A stretch of 64,000 nucleotides of DNA from positions 124,001 through 188,000 of the forward strand of contig CAZLRH010000001.1 of NCBI GenBank assembly GCA_964562015.1, given 5' to 3'. The notes beneath the pieces are model-generated. The model did not search any database. It was not told where the DNA came from and saw nothing but the letters and a program-made list of their open reading frames with translations. Position numbers and translations under genes: made by a program. Shown here piece by piece: positions 9,820-18,600 of the stretch (within the stretch, counting starts at the first letter, position 1; every line of letters starts with the position of its first letter). The DNA is from CAZLRH01 sp964562015. Lineage in GTDB: Bacteria; Verrucomicrobiota; Verrucomicrobiia; Opitutales; JABDGR01.

Positions 9820-11598
9820 TCACCTTCCCGCCACCCGTGCCTTCAAGCCCGCCAGCGTGGCCGCCAGTTGCTCGCGCGGTAGCTCCTGATAACGGGCCGG
9901 CAAAAACCGCCGGTCCGAACACGCCAGCACCGCCGCCAATTCCTGCGCCGCGAGCAAATCCGCATCCAGCGGATCAATGAACGATTCCACCGCCGCGCGC
10001 AGGTCGTCCAGTTGCACGTCGCCATCGCGTTTCGCGAGCACAGCTCTTTCCTCCGCCCGCACGAGAATCGCCTCCACGTCGCTGCCGGTCAACGCCCGCG
10101 CCCCAAGATTTTCCCGCGCGAACGCCGCCAGTGCTTCACCCAGTTTCAATTTCCGGCTCACCGCGATGACTTGAAAAAGTTCGAGCACTTCCTCCGCGCT
10201 TTGGGCGGCGAAGAGAGGAACGCATAGGCCGAAACGACCCTGGCGCTTGAGGTCGATGGCCATCAAATCCGGCCGCGAGGTCATCGCGATCCAAAGTTCG
10301 CGCCCGCGCAGCGAATTGTCGCCCAAATGCGCGGCGAAGGCCGCAAACACGCGCGACGACACGCCACTGTCGCCATCCGCCGCGCGATTGCCAAACACTG
10401 CATCCGCCTCATCGACCACCACAATGACCGGCCCGAGCGCCCGGATGGTCATCAATATTCGCGCCTGCTGGCGCTCGGTCTCGCCCACCCATTTCGAGCG
10501 AAACTCGCCAATTTCCAGCACCGGCAGCCCGCACTCGCTGGCAAAGCAATCGATGAGGAAAGACTTCCCCACCCCCACGCGCCCCGGCACTAAAACGCCG
10601 CGTTCAACGACCGCTTCCTTGCCATTCTTGATCAGCCACGCCAGTTCGCGCAGCCGCGCCTTGGCCGCTGTGTGCGTGGCCACGCGGTCGAGAGAAAGCC
10701 CGGGCTTCGGGTCCTTGAACCGCACGAGTTCGTGGCAGTACTCCTCGATGAGCCGCCGCTTGCCGACGCTCAGGCCCTCCGGGGTCAATCGCTCGCCGCG
10801 ATGCAAGGTAGTGGCCACCCATTGTTCGATGCGCAACAGCGATAAGCCAGATGTGCGACGTGCAAAATCCTCGGCCGACACCTCACTCAATTCCGCCAGC
10901 GTCTTGCCGCCGGCGTGACGATCCAGCCAGCCTGAATTCACAAATTGCCGTCGCTCATCGAGCGTGGGCAAATCAATCCGGATGCGCGCGACGTGGGGAT
11001 TTTGCAGCAAATCCGTGTGCAGTTTGCTCAACGTTTCAGTCACCAAGAGCACGCCCACATCGCCGCGATACAATTCCGGCGAGGCGGCCCATTTGAGCAG
11101 CGTCACGAGCGTCATGCGCTCCTCGAGGCTTGCGCCGGACTCCTCCGTGGCCGGCATCAATTTCTCCGGAAAATCAACGACGAGCGTCACTCCGCGTGCG
11201 CCCTTTTTTTCGTCCGCCTGGCTCGCGAAAAACCGGCGCAGCAAGGGCAGCAATTGCACGAATTCGCGCGGCGCGCCGGTCTGGTGAAAATTCGTGCCCT
11301 CCACTTCGTCGAAAATCCGCAGCCACTCGAAAAACCGTTCCTGCATCGTCAAGGTGGCAAAAGTCAGCCCCTCGCCGAGATTGTAGTAGAGCAGGAAGCC
11401 GCGGTCGGGAAACACGCGGCGCGCGAGATACTCGCCCATCGGCGCGTACTCGGCGGGCACCGTGGCCTGCACGGGAAACAAGTCGTGAATGTTGCCATGC
11501 AGCACGAAAACGCTGTGCGCGCCGCTGTTCCACAGGCGCGCCAGTTCCGCGGCCCAGCCGGGCAGGGGCGCGCGCGCTAGAGTGGAAGTGGTTGTCAT
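9820..11598 (-). CDS. AAA+ ATPase with degenerate N-terminal and active C-terminal domain
   Basis: This gene encodes 592 residues. The C-terminal AAA+ module has Walker A GRVGVGKS (339-346), a likely pore-loop-like KWVGE (369-373), Walker B VVVDEAD (393-399), a sensor-1-like MTSRPD (439-444) and a GRF arginine segment (454-456). The N-terminal half (about 25-250) resembles a second AAA fold that has lost its P-loop; LVVDFPEK at 139-146 sits where Walker B would be. It is probably a remodelling ATPase without protease domain. It is the last gene of a four-gene minus-strand operon and lies 8 bases after the coiled-coil gene. In known Psp-type loci AAA+ proteins act with PspA-like partners, so a role in envelope or membrane remodelling is the best inference. 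No signal peptide is visible, so it is probably cytoplasmic. Confidence 0.9.
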   Translation of the reverse strand: MTTTSTLARAPLPGWAAELARLWNSGAHSVFVLHGNIHDLFPVQATVPAEYAPMGEYLARRVFPDRGFLLYYNLGEGLTFATLTMQERFFEWLRIFDEVEGTNFHQTGAPREFVQLLPLLRRFFASQADEKKGARGVTLVVDFPEKLMPATEESGASLEERMTLVTLLKWAASPELYRGDVGVLLVTETLSKLHTDLLQNPHVARIRIDLPTLDERRQFVNSGWLDRHAGGKTLAELSEVSAEDFARRTSGLSLLRIEQWVATTLHRGERLTPEGLSVGKRRLIEEYCHELVRFKDPKPGLSLDRVATHTAAKARLRELAWLIKNGKEAVVERGVLVPGRVGVGKSFLIDCFASECGLPVLEIGEFRSKWVGETERQQARILMTIRALGPVIVVVDEADAVFGNRAADGDSGVSSRVFAAFAAHLGDNSLRGRELWIAMTSRPDLMAIDLKRQGRFGLCVPLFAAQSAEEVLELFQVIAVSRKLKLGEALAAFARENLGARALTGSDVEAILVRAEERAVLAKRDGDVQLDDLRAAVESFIDPLDADLLAAQELAAVLACSDRRFLPARYQELPREQLAATLAGLKARVAGR

Positions 11599-11606
11599 GA
11601 TATTTT

Positions 11607-12539
11607 CTAACTATTTAAAAGGGGTGGCTCGGCCTTGCGTTGCGAACGGGCCGGTTTCGCCGGCTCCGGCATGGGCAGCGACGGCGGCAGGCCGGTGAGG
11701 TCTTTGAATTCCGCCAGCTCGGTGAGCCACTTGTTCGTCTCCGCCAGATGTTCGATGCTCAGATCGATTCTGGCGGTCAGTGCCTCGGCGTTCTTGTTGG
11801 CCAGCGCATCGGCCCGGATTAATTTCACCTGTTCGACGAGTCGCTCCTGCTCCGAGCGGGCGAGTTCGAGATTATCGCGCGCCTGATTAACGCGCTCGAG
11901 CCGCTGGCGCAGGGCGTCGAGCCGCTCCCGACGGGACTGGAGCAGTTTGCGCCGCGTCTCCAAGGCCGGAAGCGCACCACCCGCTCCGACTTCGGCGGCA
12001 AGGGTTTCCACTTCGCGCTCCGCTTCGGTCAGCAACTGCGGCAACTGCTCGCGCCGTTCGGTTTCCAAATACACATCGAGGGACTGTTCGATGCTCAGGA
12101 GGCGCAAAAACGTCCACTGCAGTTCCTCCAGCTTGCCCAAGCGCGTTTCCTGCGACAGCGCCACGTCATCGCCTGGCGCCGTGGCCGTCGCGGCGGTCAC
12201 GTCCCGACAGACGGCCAGCAACTGGTCGTAGCGCGTCTTGCGGGCGGTGGACAAGGCCGCCAGGAGCTGCGCGCGCTGCCGGCCGGATTGTTCGCGCTGG
12301 GCCCTTTCCTCGGCCTGCAAATCAGCGCCCGCCTGGTCATCCACCTGTTTTTTGAACCAGGCCGTGTCGGGCAGATAAATCAAACCCAGCACGTACAACG
12401 CGCCGCCGATGACCAGGCCCAACGCCTCGCCGCTGGCAAACCCGAGGCCAAGCGTGGCCAGTGCCAGCCACAAGTTCGCGCGGCTGCGCCAAAACTGGCC
12501 AAGGTAGCTGGTGGAGCCGCTGGATTCCATGAGTTGCAT
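11607..12539 (-). CDS. Membrane-anchored coiled-coil protein of the PspA/AAA+ operon
   Basis: This gene encodes 310 residues from the ATG at 12539, which has a purine-rich GGGGGTGGG just upstream. A longer frame from 12617 would overlap the preceding gene and is less likely. Two hydrophobic segments form a hairpin at about residues 20-57. A long, charged, heptad-rich region follows (about 70-270, rich in Glu, Arg, Leu and Gln; for example LEELQWTFLRLL and QRLERVNQARDNLELARSEQE). The C-terminus is Pro/Lys-rich. No enzyme motif is seen. From its position between the substrate-binding/OmpA gene and the ATPase gene, it may tether the complex to the membrane. Specific function unknown. Confidence 0.85.
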   Translation of the reverse strand: MQLMESSGSTSYLGQFWRSRANLWLALATLGLGFASGEALGLVIGGALYVLGLIYLPDTAWFKKQVDDQAGADLQAEERAQREQSGRQRAQLLAALSTARKTRYDQLLAVCRDVTAATATAPGDDVALSQETRLGKLEELQWTFLRLLSIEQSLDVYLETERREQLPQLLTEAEREVETLAAEVGAGGALPALETRRKLLQSRRERLDALRQRLERVNQARDNLELARSEQERLVEQVKLIRADALANKNAEALTARIDLSIEHLAETNKWLTELAEFKDLTGLPPSLPMPEPAKPARSQRKAEPPLLNS

Positions 12540-12598
12540 ATCAACCCACCCCCGCCTCGTAGGCAAATCTGGAAACGTGCCCGCGGGGCATTGTGGGG

Positions 12599-14305
12599 TT
12601 ATTCCAAAGTGAACCATTGCACCTCGACACGGCGATTTTTCTCCGGGTCCTTCCCCGCCGGCTCCTCCCAGCCGCGCCCGATGGTCTCGATGCGCGCGGG
12701 GTCGGCCTTGAGGCGCTCAATCATCACTTTCTTGATTTCATTCGCCCGGTCCTTGCTCAATTGCATAGCTTGCAGGGCCATCTGCCGCACGAGGGTGTCG
12801 CCGCCGTCCTGGCGGAATTTTTCGACCGACGAATTATCCACGTGCCCGCGCAGCAGGATGGTCGAGCCGGGGCTGACGACGAGCAAGCGCTTGATGGCGT
12901 CGAGGCTGCTGAGGTTGTCCTTGTTGGCTTGGTCCAACACCGAGGAATTGGGCTCGAATAAAAAGCGGATGTCCTTGCTCAGCAGCGGATCATTTTCAAG
13001 GCTGCCCGTGGTGGTGGCACGAATCGGCGCCAGGGAAATCACTTCGCCCGCAAACGTCCCCGCCGTCGCAATCTGCTGGAGGTATTTCGCGTCAGAGTAG
13101 CGGTCCGGGTCGCTCGGATCCTTGATCATGTCCGCTCCGTAAGCGAGGACGGATGACTGAAAGATGCTGTTAAAGCTCCCGGCGGCGTCCATGGAACCGC
13201 TGAAGAAAGCCACGTTTTCGGGCAGGTTCGAAAGATGCACCTTCGCCAGCTCGCGCTTGGCCTTGTCCTGGTCCCATTTGAAGGCCTGGGCGATCTCCTC
13301 CATATGCGCGTCGGGGTTGTCGCGCACCTGGCGATTGCCCGCGAGCACGCCCTCCACCAGGCCGGCCACCATTGCCGGATTGGCAGTGGCGAAGCCTTTA
13401 TTGACGACCAGCACATCAGCCACGATGAGCAGATTGCGATTGGTGACAAGCACGCGGGCCGCGCCTTTGCTCGCGTCGACGACTTCTGTCGTCTTCGGAT
13501 CCCAGGTCACGCAACCCGCCAGCTTGCTGTCGCCACTCTGCAAATCCTTGAGGAAAAGGTCGCCCGCCGTGAAGGCGTCGTCCGTGTAAACCAGGTTGAT
13601 TTTGTCCGCCGCCGGCCGGTCATTCAGGCTCGATTGCATCGCGACGCCGATGCCCGCCTCTTGCGCGAGTGTGCGGATGAAAAAATCCGATTCTGTGAAT
13701 TGTTCGGTGACCAGGACTTTTCCCTTCAAGTCATTGATGCCCTTGATGCCCTTGCGCACCACGATGCCGTCCGCGCCGCGCGAGAAATCGATTTGCACCG
13801 GCACTACGACTTGGAAATTGCGCGGCTGCACTGCCAGCACGTCGACCGTGGTCCCGGAGGCGGCAAAATGTCCGTTGTTCAGTTCCGACCAATTCGAATC
13901 CTCGCTGAGTTTGATCCGCACTTTGAAGCCGAATTTCTTGAAAAAATAGGAATTTTCGTTGGGTTCCAGTCCGCCATTGGCCGCGATAATCCCGGCGTAA
14001 CCAGCCCACTGGCTCAAATCGAGATCCAGGGTGTTGTCCTTCACCACATAGGCCGCCGCGGGGCCAATCGCGGGTGCGCCGGTGTCGGGCGTGGTGAGTT
14101 TGTCATTGATGGCCTTGATGGCGGCCAAGGTCGCGGTCGGCGTGCTGGAGGCGTCTGCGGGAGCTGCAGCACCACTGGCCGGGGAAGCCGAGGCGGTGGC
14201 CGCCGCTACACCGTTCGGGTTTAGCTTGTCCCACCACTTGAAGACGCCGAGGCCGACCACGCCGAGGATGATAAGTGTCAGGACAAATTTTCCGCGCGCA
14301 GTCAT
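12599..14305 (-). CDS. Periplasmic substrate-binding-like domain fused to OmpA peptidoglycan-binding domain
   Basis: This gene encodes 568 residues. There is an N-terminal membrane anchor at about 7-23, then an Ala/Ser/Pro/Thr linker (about 32-60). A periplasmic binding-protein-like region (about 90-390) has features of the nitrate/taurine-type family, such as GINDLKGK near 189-196. An OmpA-like domain spans about 445-568, with FEPNSSVLD, LRGHVDNS, SKDRANEIKKVMI and the closing NRRVEV. OmpA domains bind peptidoglycan, so the protein probably spans the periplasm from inner membrane to cell wall. There is no ABC permease or ATPase nearby, so transport is unlikely and a sensor or structural role is more likely. 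It is second in the operon, 39 bases after the PspA-like gene. Confidence 0.9.
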   Translation of the reverse strand: MTARGKFVLTLIILGVVGLGVFKWWDKLNPNGVAAATASASPASGAAAPADASSTPTATLAAIKAINDKLTTPDTGAPAIGPAAAYVVKDNTLDLDLSQWAGYAGIIAANGGLEPNENSYFFKKFGFKVRIKLSEDSNWSELNNGHFAASGTTVDVLAVQPRNFQVVVPVQIDFSRGADGIVVRKGIKGINDLKGKVLVTEQFTESDFFIRTLAQEAGIGVAMQSSLNDRPAADKINLVYTDDAFTAGDLFLKDLQSGDSKLAGCVTWDPKTTEVVDASKGAARVLVTNRNLLIVADVLVVNKGFATANPAMVAGLVEGVLAGNRQVRDNPDAHMEEIAQAFKWDQDKAKRELAKVHLSNLPENVAFFSGSMDAAGSFNSIFQSSVLAYGADMIKDPSDPDRYSDAKYLQQIATAGTFAGEVISLAPIRATTTGSLENDPLLSKDIRFLFEPNSSVLDQANKDNLSSLDAIKRLLVVSPGSTILLRGHVDNSSVEKFRQDGGDTLVRQMALQAMQLSKDRANEIKKVMIERLKADPARIETIGRGWEEPAGKDPEKNRRVEVQWFTLE

Positions 14306-14344
14306 AGTGGTGGAGGGATGAGATTAAGGTCGACCGGCGTAGGC

Positions 14345-15103
14345 TTAAGACTCCGAAATTTTCTGCCGGGGGGCGGGCGGCGTGGCCGGCTGAGCCTGCG
14401 CGGCGGGCTGCGTCATCGTCATCTTCTTCTGGTATTCTTTGAAGAGCATGGCGCCGCGCGAACGCCGCATCTCCTGCTGGCGCTGGATGTTCGAACCCAT
14501 TTCCTTCGCGAGGTCGAGGGTCGCGCGCATTTGCCCCTCGCCCGCGGCGGCGGACTGGCGCAACTGCTGCATGGACTGGCTCATCTCCCCGCCCACCATG
14601 CCCTGCAATTCGGTGATTGAGCCCTTCATCAGGCCGGCCAGGTTTTCCATCGAGCGGCCCACGGCCACGCGGGCCTTGACCGCTTCAAACTCGCGCTGGA
14701 ATTTTTGGATCTCCCGCAAGCTGTTCGCGATGATTTCCGTGTTCTGCTTGTAAAGTTGCTCAAGGTTGTCCATCTGCGCCTGATTGTCAGCCAGATCCTG
14801 CTCGATGGTCGCCAACTCGTCGGCATAGATCGCGCCGTTGGCCTCGTCATTGGCGCCGGCCGCCGCTTGGAGCAGTCCTTGAGTGTCGGCCTTCTGGCGC
14901 TCCTGCCGCTTCACCTGGTCTTTGAGCATCGCGATCTGCCCGGCCAGTTGGCCGTTGGCGTAGTGTGCCTTGTCGGCCTTGGCTTTCGAGTCGCGAATGC
15001 CGTGCTCGACCACGGCCTGGTTGATGGCGTCGGTCTCGGTGGCTTTTTCGGCCATCAAGCCGAACCAGATGAAAACACGTTTAAATGCGCGGAAAATGCC
15101 CAT
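14345..15103 (-). CDS. PspA/IM30-like membrane-associated coiled-coil protein
   Basis: This gene encodes 252 residues. It starts MGIFRAFKR, like the amphipathic N-terminal helix of the PspA/IM30 (Vipp1) family. It is almost wholly helical and charged (about 20-215), with the family's long hairpin of coiled coils, for example around QIAMLKDQVKRQERQK and EIQKFQREFEAVKARVAVGRSM. The C-terminal tail (about 225-252) is Gln/Pro/Ala-rich and likely disordered. PspA-family proteins are ESCRT-III-like and assemble on stressed membranes. It is the first gene of the operon, with a candidate promoter about 55 bases upstream. No sigma-54 (GG-N10-GC) promoter is visible, so regulation probably differs from the enterobacterial psp operon. 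Confidence 0.85.
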   Translation of the reverse strand: MGIFRAFKRVFIWFGLMAEKATETDAINQAVVEHGIRDSKAKADKAHYANGQLAGQIAMLKDQVKRQERQKADTQGLLQAAAGANDEANGAIYADELATIEQDLADNQAQMDNLEQLYKQNTEIIANSLREIQKFQREFEAVKARVAVGRSMENLAGLMKGSITELQGMVGGEMSQSMQQLRQSAAAGEGQMRATLDLAKEMGSNIQRQQEMRRSRGAMLFKEYQKKMTMTQPAAQAQPATPPAPRQKISES

Positions 15104-15156
15104 GGGAAAAGTTGGTTGAGTGACCCCGCTTGTACCATGTCGCGACCGCTGCGAAA

Positions 15157-15184
15157 ATAATAATCTTCATAATAAGCACTACAA
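15157..15184 (-). promoter_or_regulatory. Candidate promoter for the PspA-AAA+ operon
   Basis: On the minus strand, TTGTAG (15184-15179), a 16-base spacer and TATTAT (15162-15157) sit in an AT-rich pocket 54 bases before the PspA-like start. The -10 matches consensus at five of six positions; the -35 is weak. Confidence 0.35.
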
Positions 15185-15365
15185 TATCACGGTCGTTTTG
15201 TAATGCTGAAGGAGACGCCGGGCGATTCAAGGATACCTGTGCGCCCAGGCAAAGGGCCGGCCTGGGCTTGCCAATCAGCGTGCGCGCGCCATGCTGTGGC
15301 CTAAGCGAAACTCCCTCGGCTTTGCAGAACTCCCGGTCGCGGAAGGGCGTGCCGACTCAAGAGAC

Positions 15366-15438
15366 GGGCCCGTAGCTCAACGGTTAGAGCAGAGGACTCA
15401 TAATCCTTTGGTTCCGGGTTCAAATCCCGGCGGGCCCA
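15366..15438 (+). tRNA. tRNA with CAT anticodon, probably tRNA-Ile2 (alternatively elongator Met)
   Basis: A full cloverleaf is present: acceptor GGGCCCG / CGGGCCC with discriminator A, D arm GCTC/GAGC, anticodon arm GAGGA-CTCATAA-TCCTT with CAT, and T arm CCGGG-TTCAAAT-CCCGG. CCA is not encoded. Initiator Met is excluded because the anticodon stem lacks the three G-C pairs. The C4-G69 and C5-G68 acceptor pairs and the CTCATAA loop match known TilS (lysidine synthase) determinants, which favours Ile2 reading AUA over elongator Met. Confidence 0.9.
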
Positions 15439-15505
15439 CTTTTTCCCGGGCTAAATTTTTATTTCAGGTGATTCCCGTTTAACTTCCAGTCGGGCCGGGA
15501 GCGCA

Positions 15506-15544
15506 GCTTCCATGGCCGCACCGCCTGGGTGCGACCATGGAAGC
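15506..15544. terminator. Large near-perfect hairpin downstream of the giant ORF
   Basis: GCTTCCATGG (15506-15515) pairs with CCATGGAAGC (15535-15544). After one mismatch, CGCACC pairs with GGTGCG around a GCCTG loop. It lies between the tRNA and the 3' end of the giant minus-strand gene. There is no T run on either side, so termination or mRNA 3'-end protection is only a suggestion. Confidence 0.5.
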
Positions 15545-15616
15545 AAACGGCCCCGCCGGCCATTGTGCCGACGACAACTGACTGAACGGGTTCCGAGTAA
15601 TCCGGCTTGGGCCCTA

Positions 15617-18600
15617 CTAGACCTTCTCGGTCGGGGTCGTCTCGATAACGGCCGCGGCTTTGTTCGCGCGCTTGCGGCGCAGACCCAGCAGGAGGGCGAG
15701 ACCACCAGCCACCATCGACCAAGCCGCCGGTTCCGGAACCACGGTCAACACCAGGCTATTTCCGGTCAAGTTGAAGGTGTAGTTATACGCCGGGTTCGGA
15801 TGGATGTAGCTGAAGTCGCTGACGGTGAAGCCGACGTTCGTCCCGAACGTAATCAGCGTATAGCTCGTGGGCGTCACGCCGTCGTAGTAACCCGTTCCCT
15901 GGAAGTCGAAGCCGTAGAGGAACGAATGACCACTGCCAAGGGTGAAGTTGCCGAGAATGTTCAACTTGTCGGCCGTGTTGTCCGTATTGCTCAAATCCCA
16001 GATGCCGCCCTGCGTGGAGCCATCGGTGTTCCAGGTGAAGTTGCCTACGGTCAGCGTGCCGATGCTATTGCCGGGGGCGAAGTGACCGCTATTACCAATG
16101 GTGACGTTACCCAGCGCCGTGCCGTTACCACCCAGCGTGCCGCCCGTGACGGTCACCGGGCCGGTGCCCGTGGCCGAACCACCCGCCGGGTTGTTCAAGG
16201 CCAGGATGCCACTGGTGATGATCGTTCCACCGGTGTAAGTGTTGTTACCCGGCAGGCTTAACGTGCCGGTACCACCCTTGACCACGCCGCCGGAGCCAGC
16301 AATCGGATTGGCGAAGACTTGGGTCGTGCCGTTGGTAACCCAGGCCAAGGTGCCGTTATTCGTGATGTTGCCCAACACCGCACCGTTAATGGTGCCGTTA
16401 CCCAATTGCAGCGTGCCCTTGTTGATGAAGGTGTTGCCGGTGTATTGGTGGCTGTTCACCAGAATCAACGGACCTGTGCCAGTGCCCGTCATGGTCAGTG
16501 AGGATGATCCACCGAAGTTATCCGTGATGATCGAACCAATGGTCAGGCTCGCGGTGCTATTCTGCACCACCAGCAAATCGTGAACCGCGCCGCTGGAGCC
16601 CATGATGTTGCCGCCCATGATGCTCGAAGCCGTCCCGTTCATCAGGATACCGCCCGCACCCACGATGAAGGTGTTGGTGGTGTTCGAAGTCACATTGCTG
16701 TCGAAGATGACGATATTGGTGGAACCATTCAGCTTCAACGTGTTGATCGTGACATTCGAGATGGTGTTATTGGAGGACGGGATGGTCGAATCAAGGCCGA
16801 GGGTGGCCGTCGGGTTGGCGGTCAGGAGAAGGTTTTGACCCGCAGACCAGTTTACATTCGGGTTAAGCGCATCACCGTTGGTGTAGATCGAAGGATCGCT
16901 GGTGATGTTGCCTTGGGCACCAATGGTCGCCCACTCCGTGGGGCCGCCGATGGCCGTGACTGTCGCAAACACCGTCCCACCGAGGGTCAGTACCCCATTG
17001 GTGGTGAGCTGGGAATTATTGCCACCGGGCTGGACGATAACAGTGGGAGAGTTGCCAAAGGCCTGTGCGGGCAGGAGGAAGTCGATGGTCGAGGTGCCTT
17101 GGCGGGTGAAGTTACCCATGTTCAAGGTCAAGCTGCCGGCACCATTCAGGTTCGGGGCAATCGATGCCACGTTTCCAGTCAACAAGGTGCCACCAAAGGT
17201 CTGCAAGTTGTTCGCCGCACCGCTGCTGGAGCTGTTACCCAAGACATTCACCGTGACTCCACCGAGCACCAAGCGAGAGGTGTTGCTGGTGATGTTGGTG
17301 GCCGGGGCGTTCGCACCGCTGAAGTCATAATTGACAGTACCGGTGTTGATCGTGGTGTTGCCAGCGTAGGTATTGTTGCCGGTAATGGTCAGGGCGCCGA
17401 GGCCGTTCTTAGTCAGGCCACCCGTGCCGCTGATGTTGGCCGAAACCGTCTGCAGAACGCCATTGGTCAGAACCACCAAGTTGCCGTTGTTGGTAATATT
17501 CTGGCTCAGGATGGAACCCTGAGTCGTGCCGTCACCAAGCTTCAAGGTGCCATTCGTAATCGTCGTATTACCAGTATAGATGAAGCCGCCCAGCAAGGTG
17601 AGCGTGCCTGAACCGGTCTTCGTCACACTGCCCGAACCCGTGAGATTGCCGACCGTCGCGAAGGTGATGTCCTGGCCGTTCGTATCAAAAGTGCCGCCGC
17701 TGGCACCGAGGGAGACGTTGCGGACACTGGTGATATCCAGCGTATTGGGCGACAACCACTGCAACGTGCCGCCATTCAGGACTACGCTGAGGTTGCTGCC
17801 CAAGTTATTATTGTTCTGGAACGCCAGGATGCCGCCATTGATGAAGGTGCCGCCACTATAGGTGTTTACGCCGGTCAGCGAGAGCGTACCCGCATTGACG
17901 GTCACGTTACCGGTGCCGAGATTCAAACTGCTCGTGGCATTCGTGAAGGACAAGCCGCCGGCGCCACTCTTAATCAACGAACCCGAACCATTGACCGCGC
18001 CGCCAAAGCCCAGCGTGCCAGCACTCGAGGTGATAGTACGATTGCCGCTGAAGGTCGCGGTGCCCGTGCCCAGGTTCAAATCCTGCGGGCCGAAGTAGTT
18101 GAGGTCGCTATTTAAGGCGATGGCATTAACAGTGTTGAGGACCACGGCGCTGGTGGCCGTGCTGCCCAAAGCACCCGAGCCCGACAACGTCAGCGAACTC
18201 GTGCTGAGCGCACCCGGGTTGTTCAAGTTCAACGTGCCACCGCTGACGGCCACGCCGCCAGAGAAGGTGTTGTTGCCCGCCAGGGTCAGTGTGCCCGCGC
18301 TTTGGGTTATGCTGCCGGCACCGAAGTTGACATTACCCGTAAACGTCTGGCGACCAATGCCCGTGACGAGCAGATTCTCACCGATGGCAGTCAGATTTCC
18401 GGTCAGATTGGCTGCCGTGGCCGGAGAAATGGCGTCGATGTTCAGGGCAATCAAGGCGCTGCCGTTATTCGTCAAGGTGACATCGGCATTGCCGCCCAAG
18501 CCGCCGAGGTTCAGTACGGTCAGATTCTGGAAGTCAACCGTTTGGCCGGAATTGATGACCAGGGAGCTGTACTGAAGCGACTTCGGGAAGGTAAGAATGA

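Noticed and set aside
12537..12617. Longer start (12617) of the coiled-coil protein
   Set aside because: It would overlap the upstream gene and add 26 residues without conserved character. The ATG at 12539 has the better leader and precedes the membrane hairpin directly.
12599..14305. ABC uptake system
   Set aside because: There is no permease or transport ATPase nearby; the downstream ATPase is AAA+ and not ABC type (no LSGGQ).
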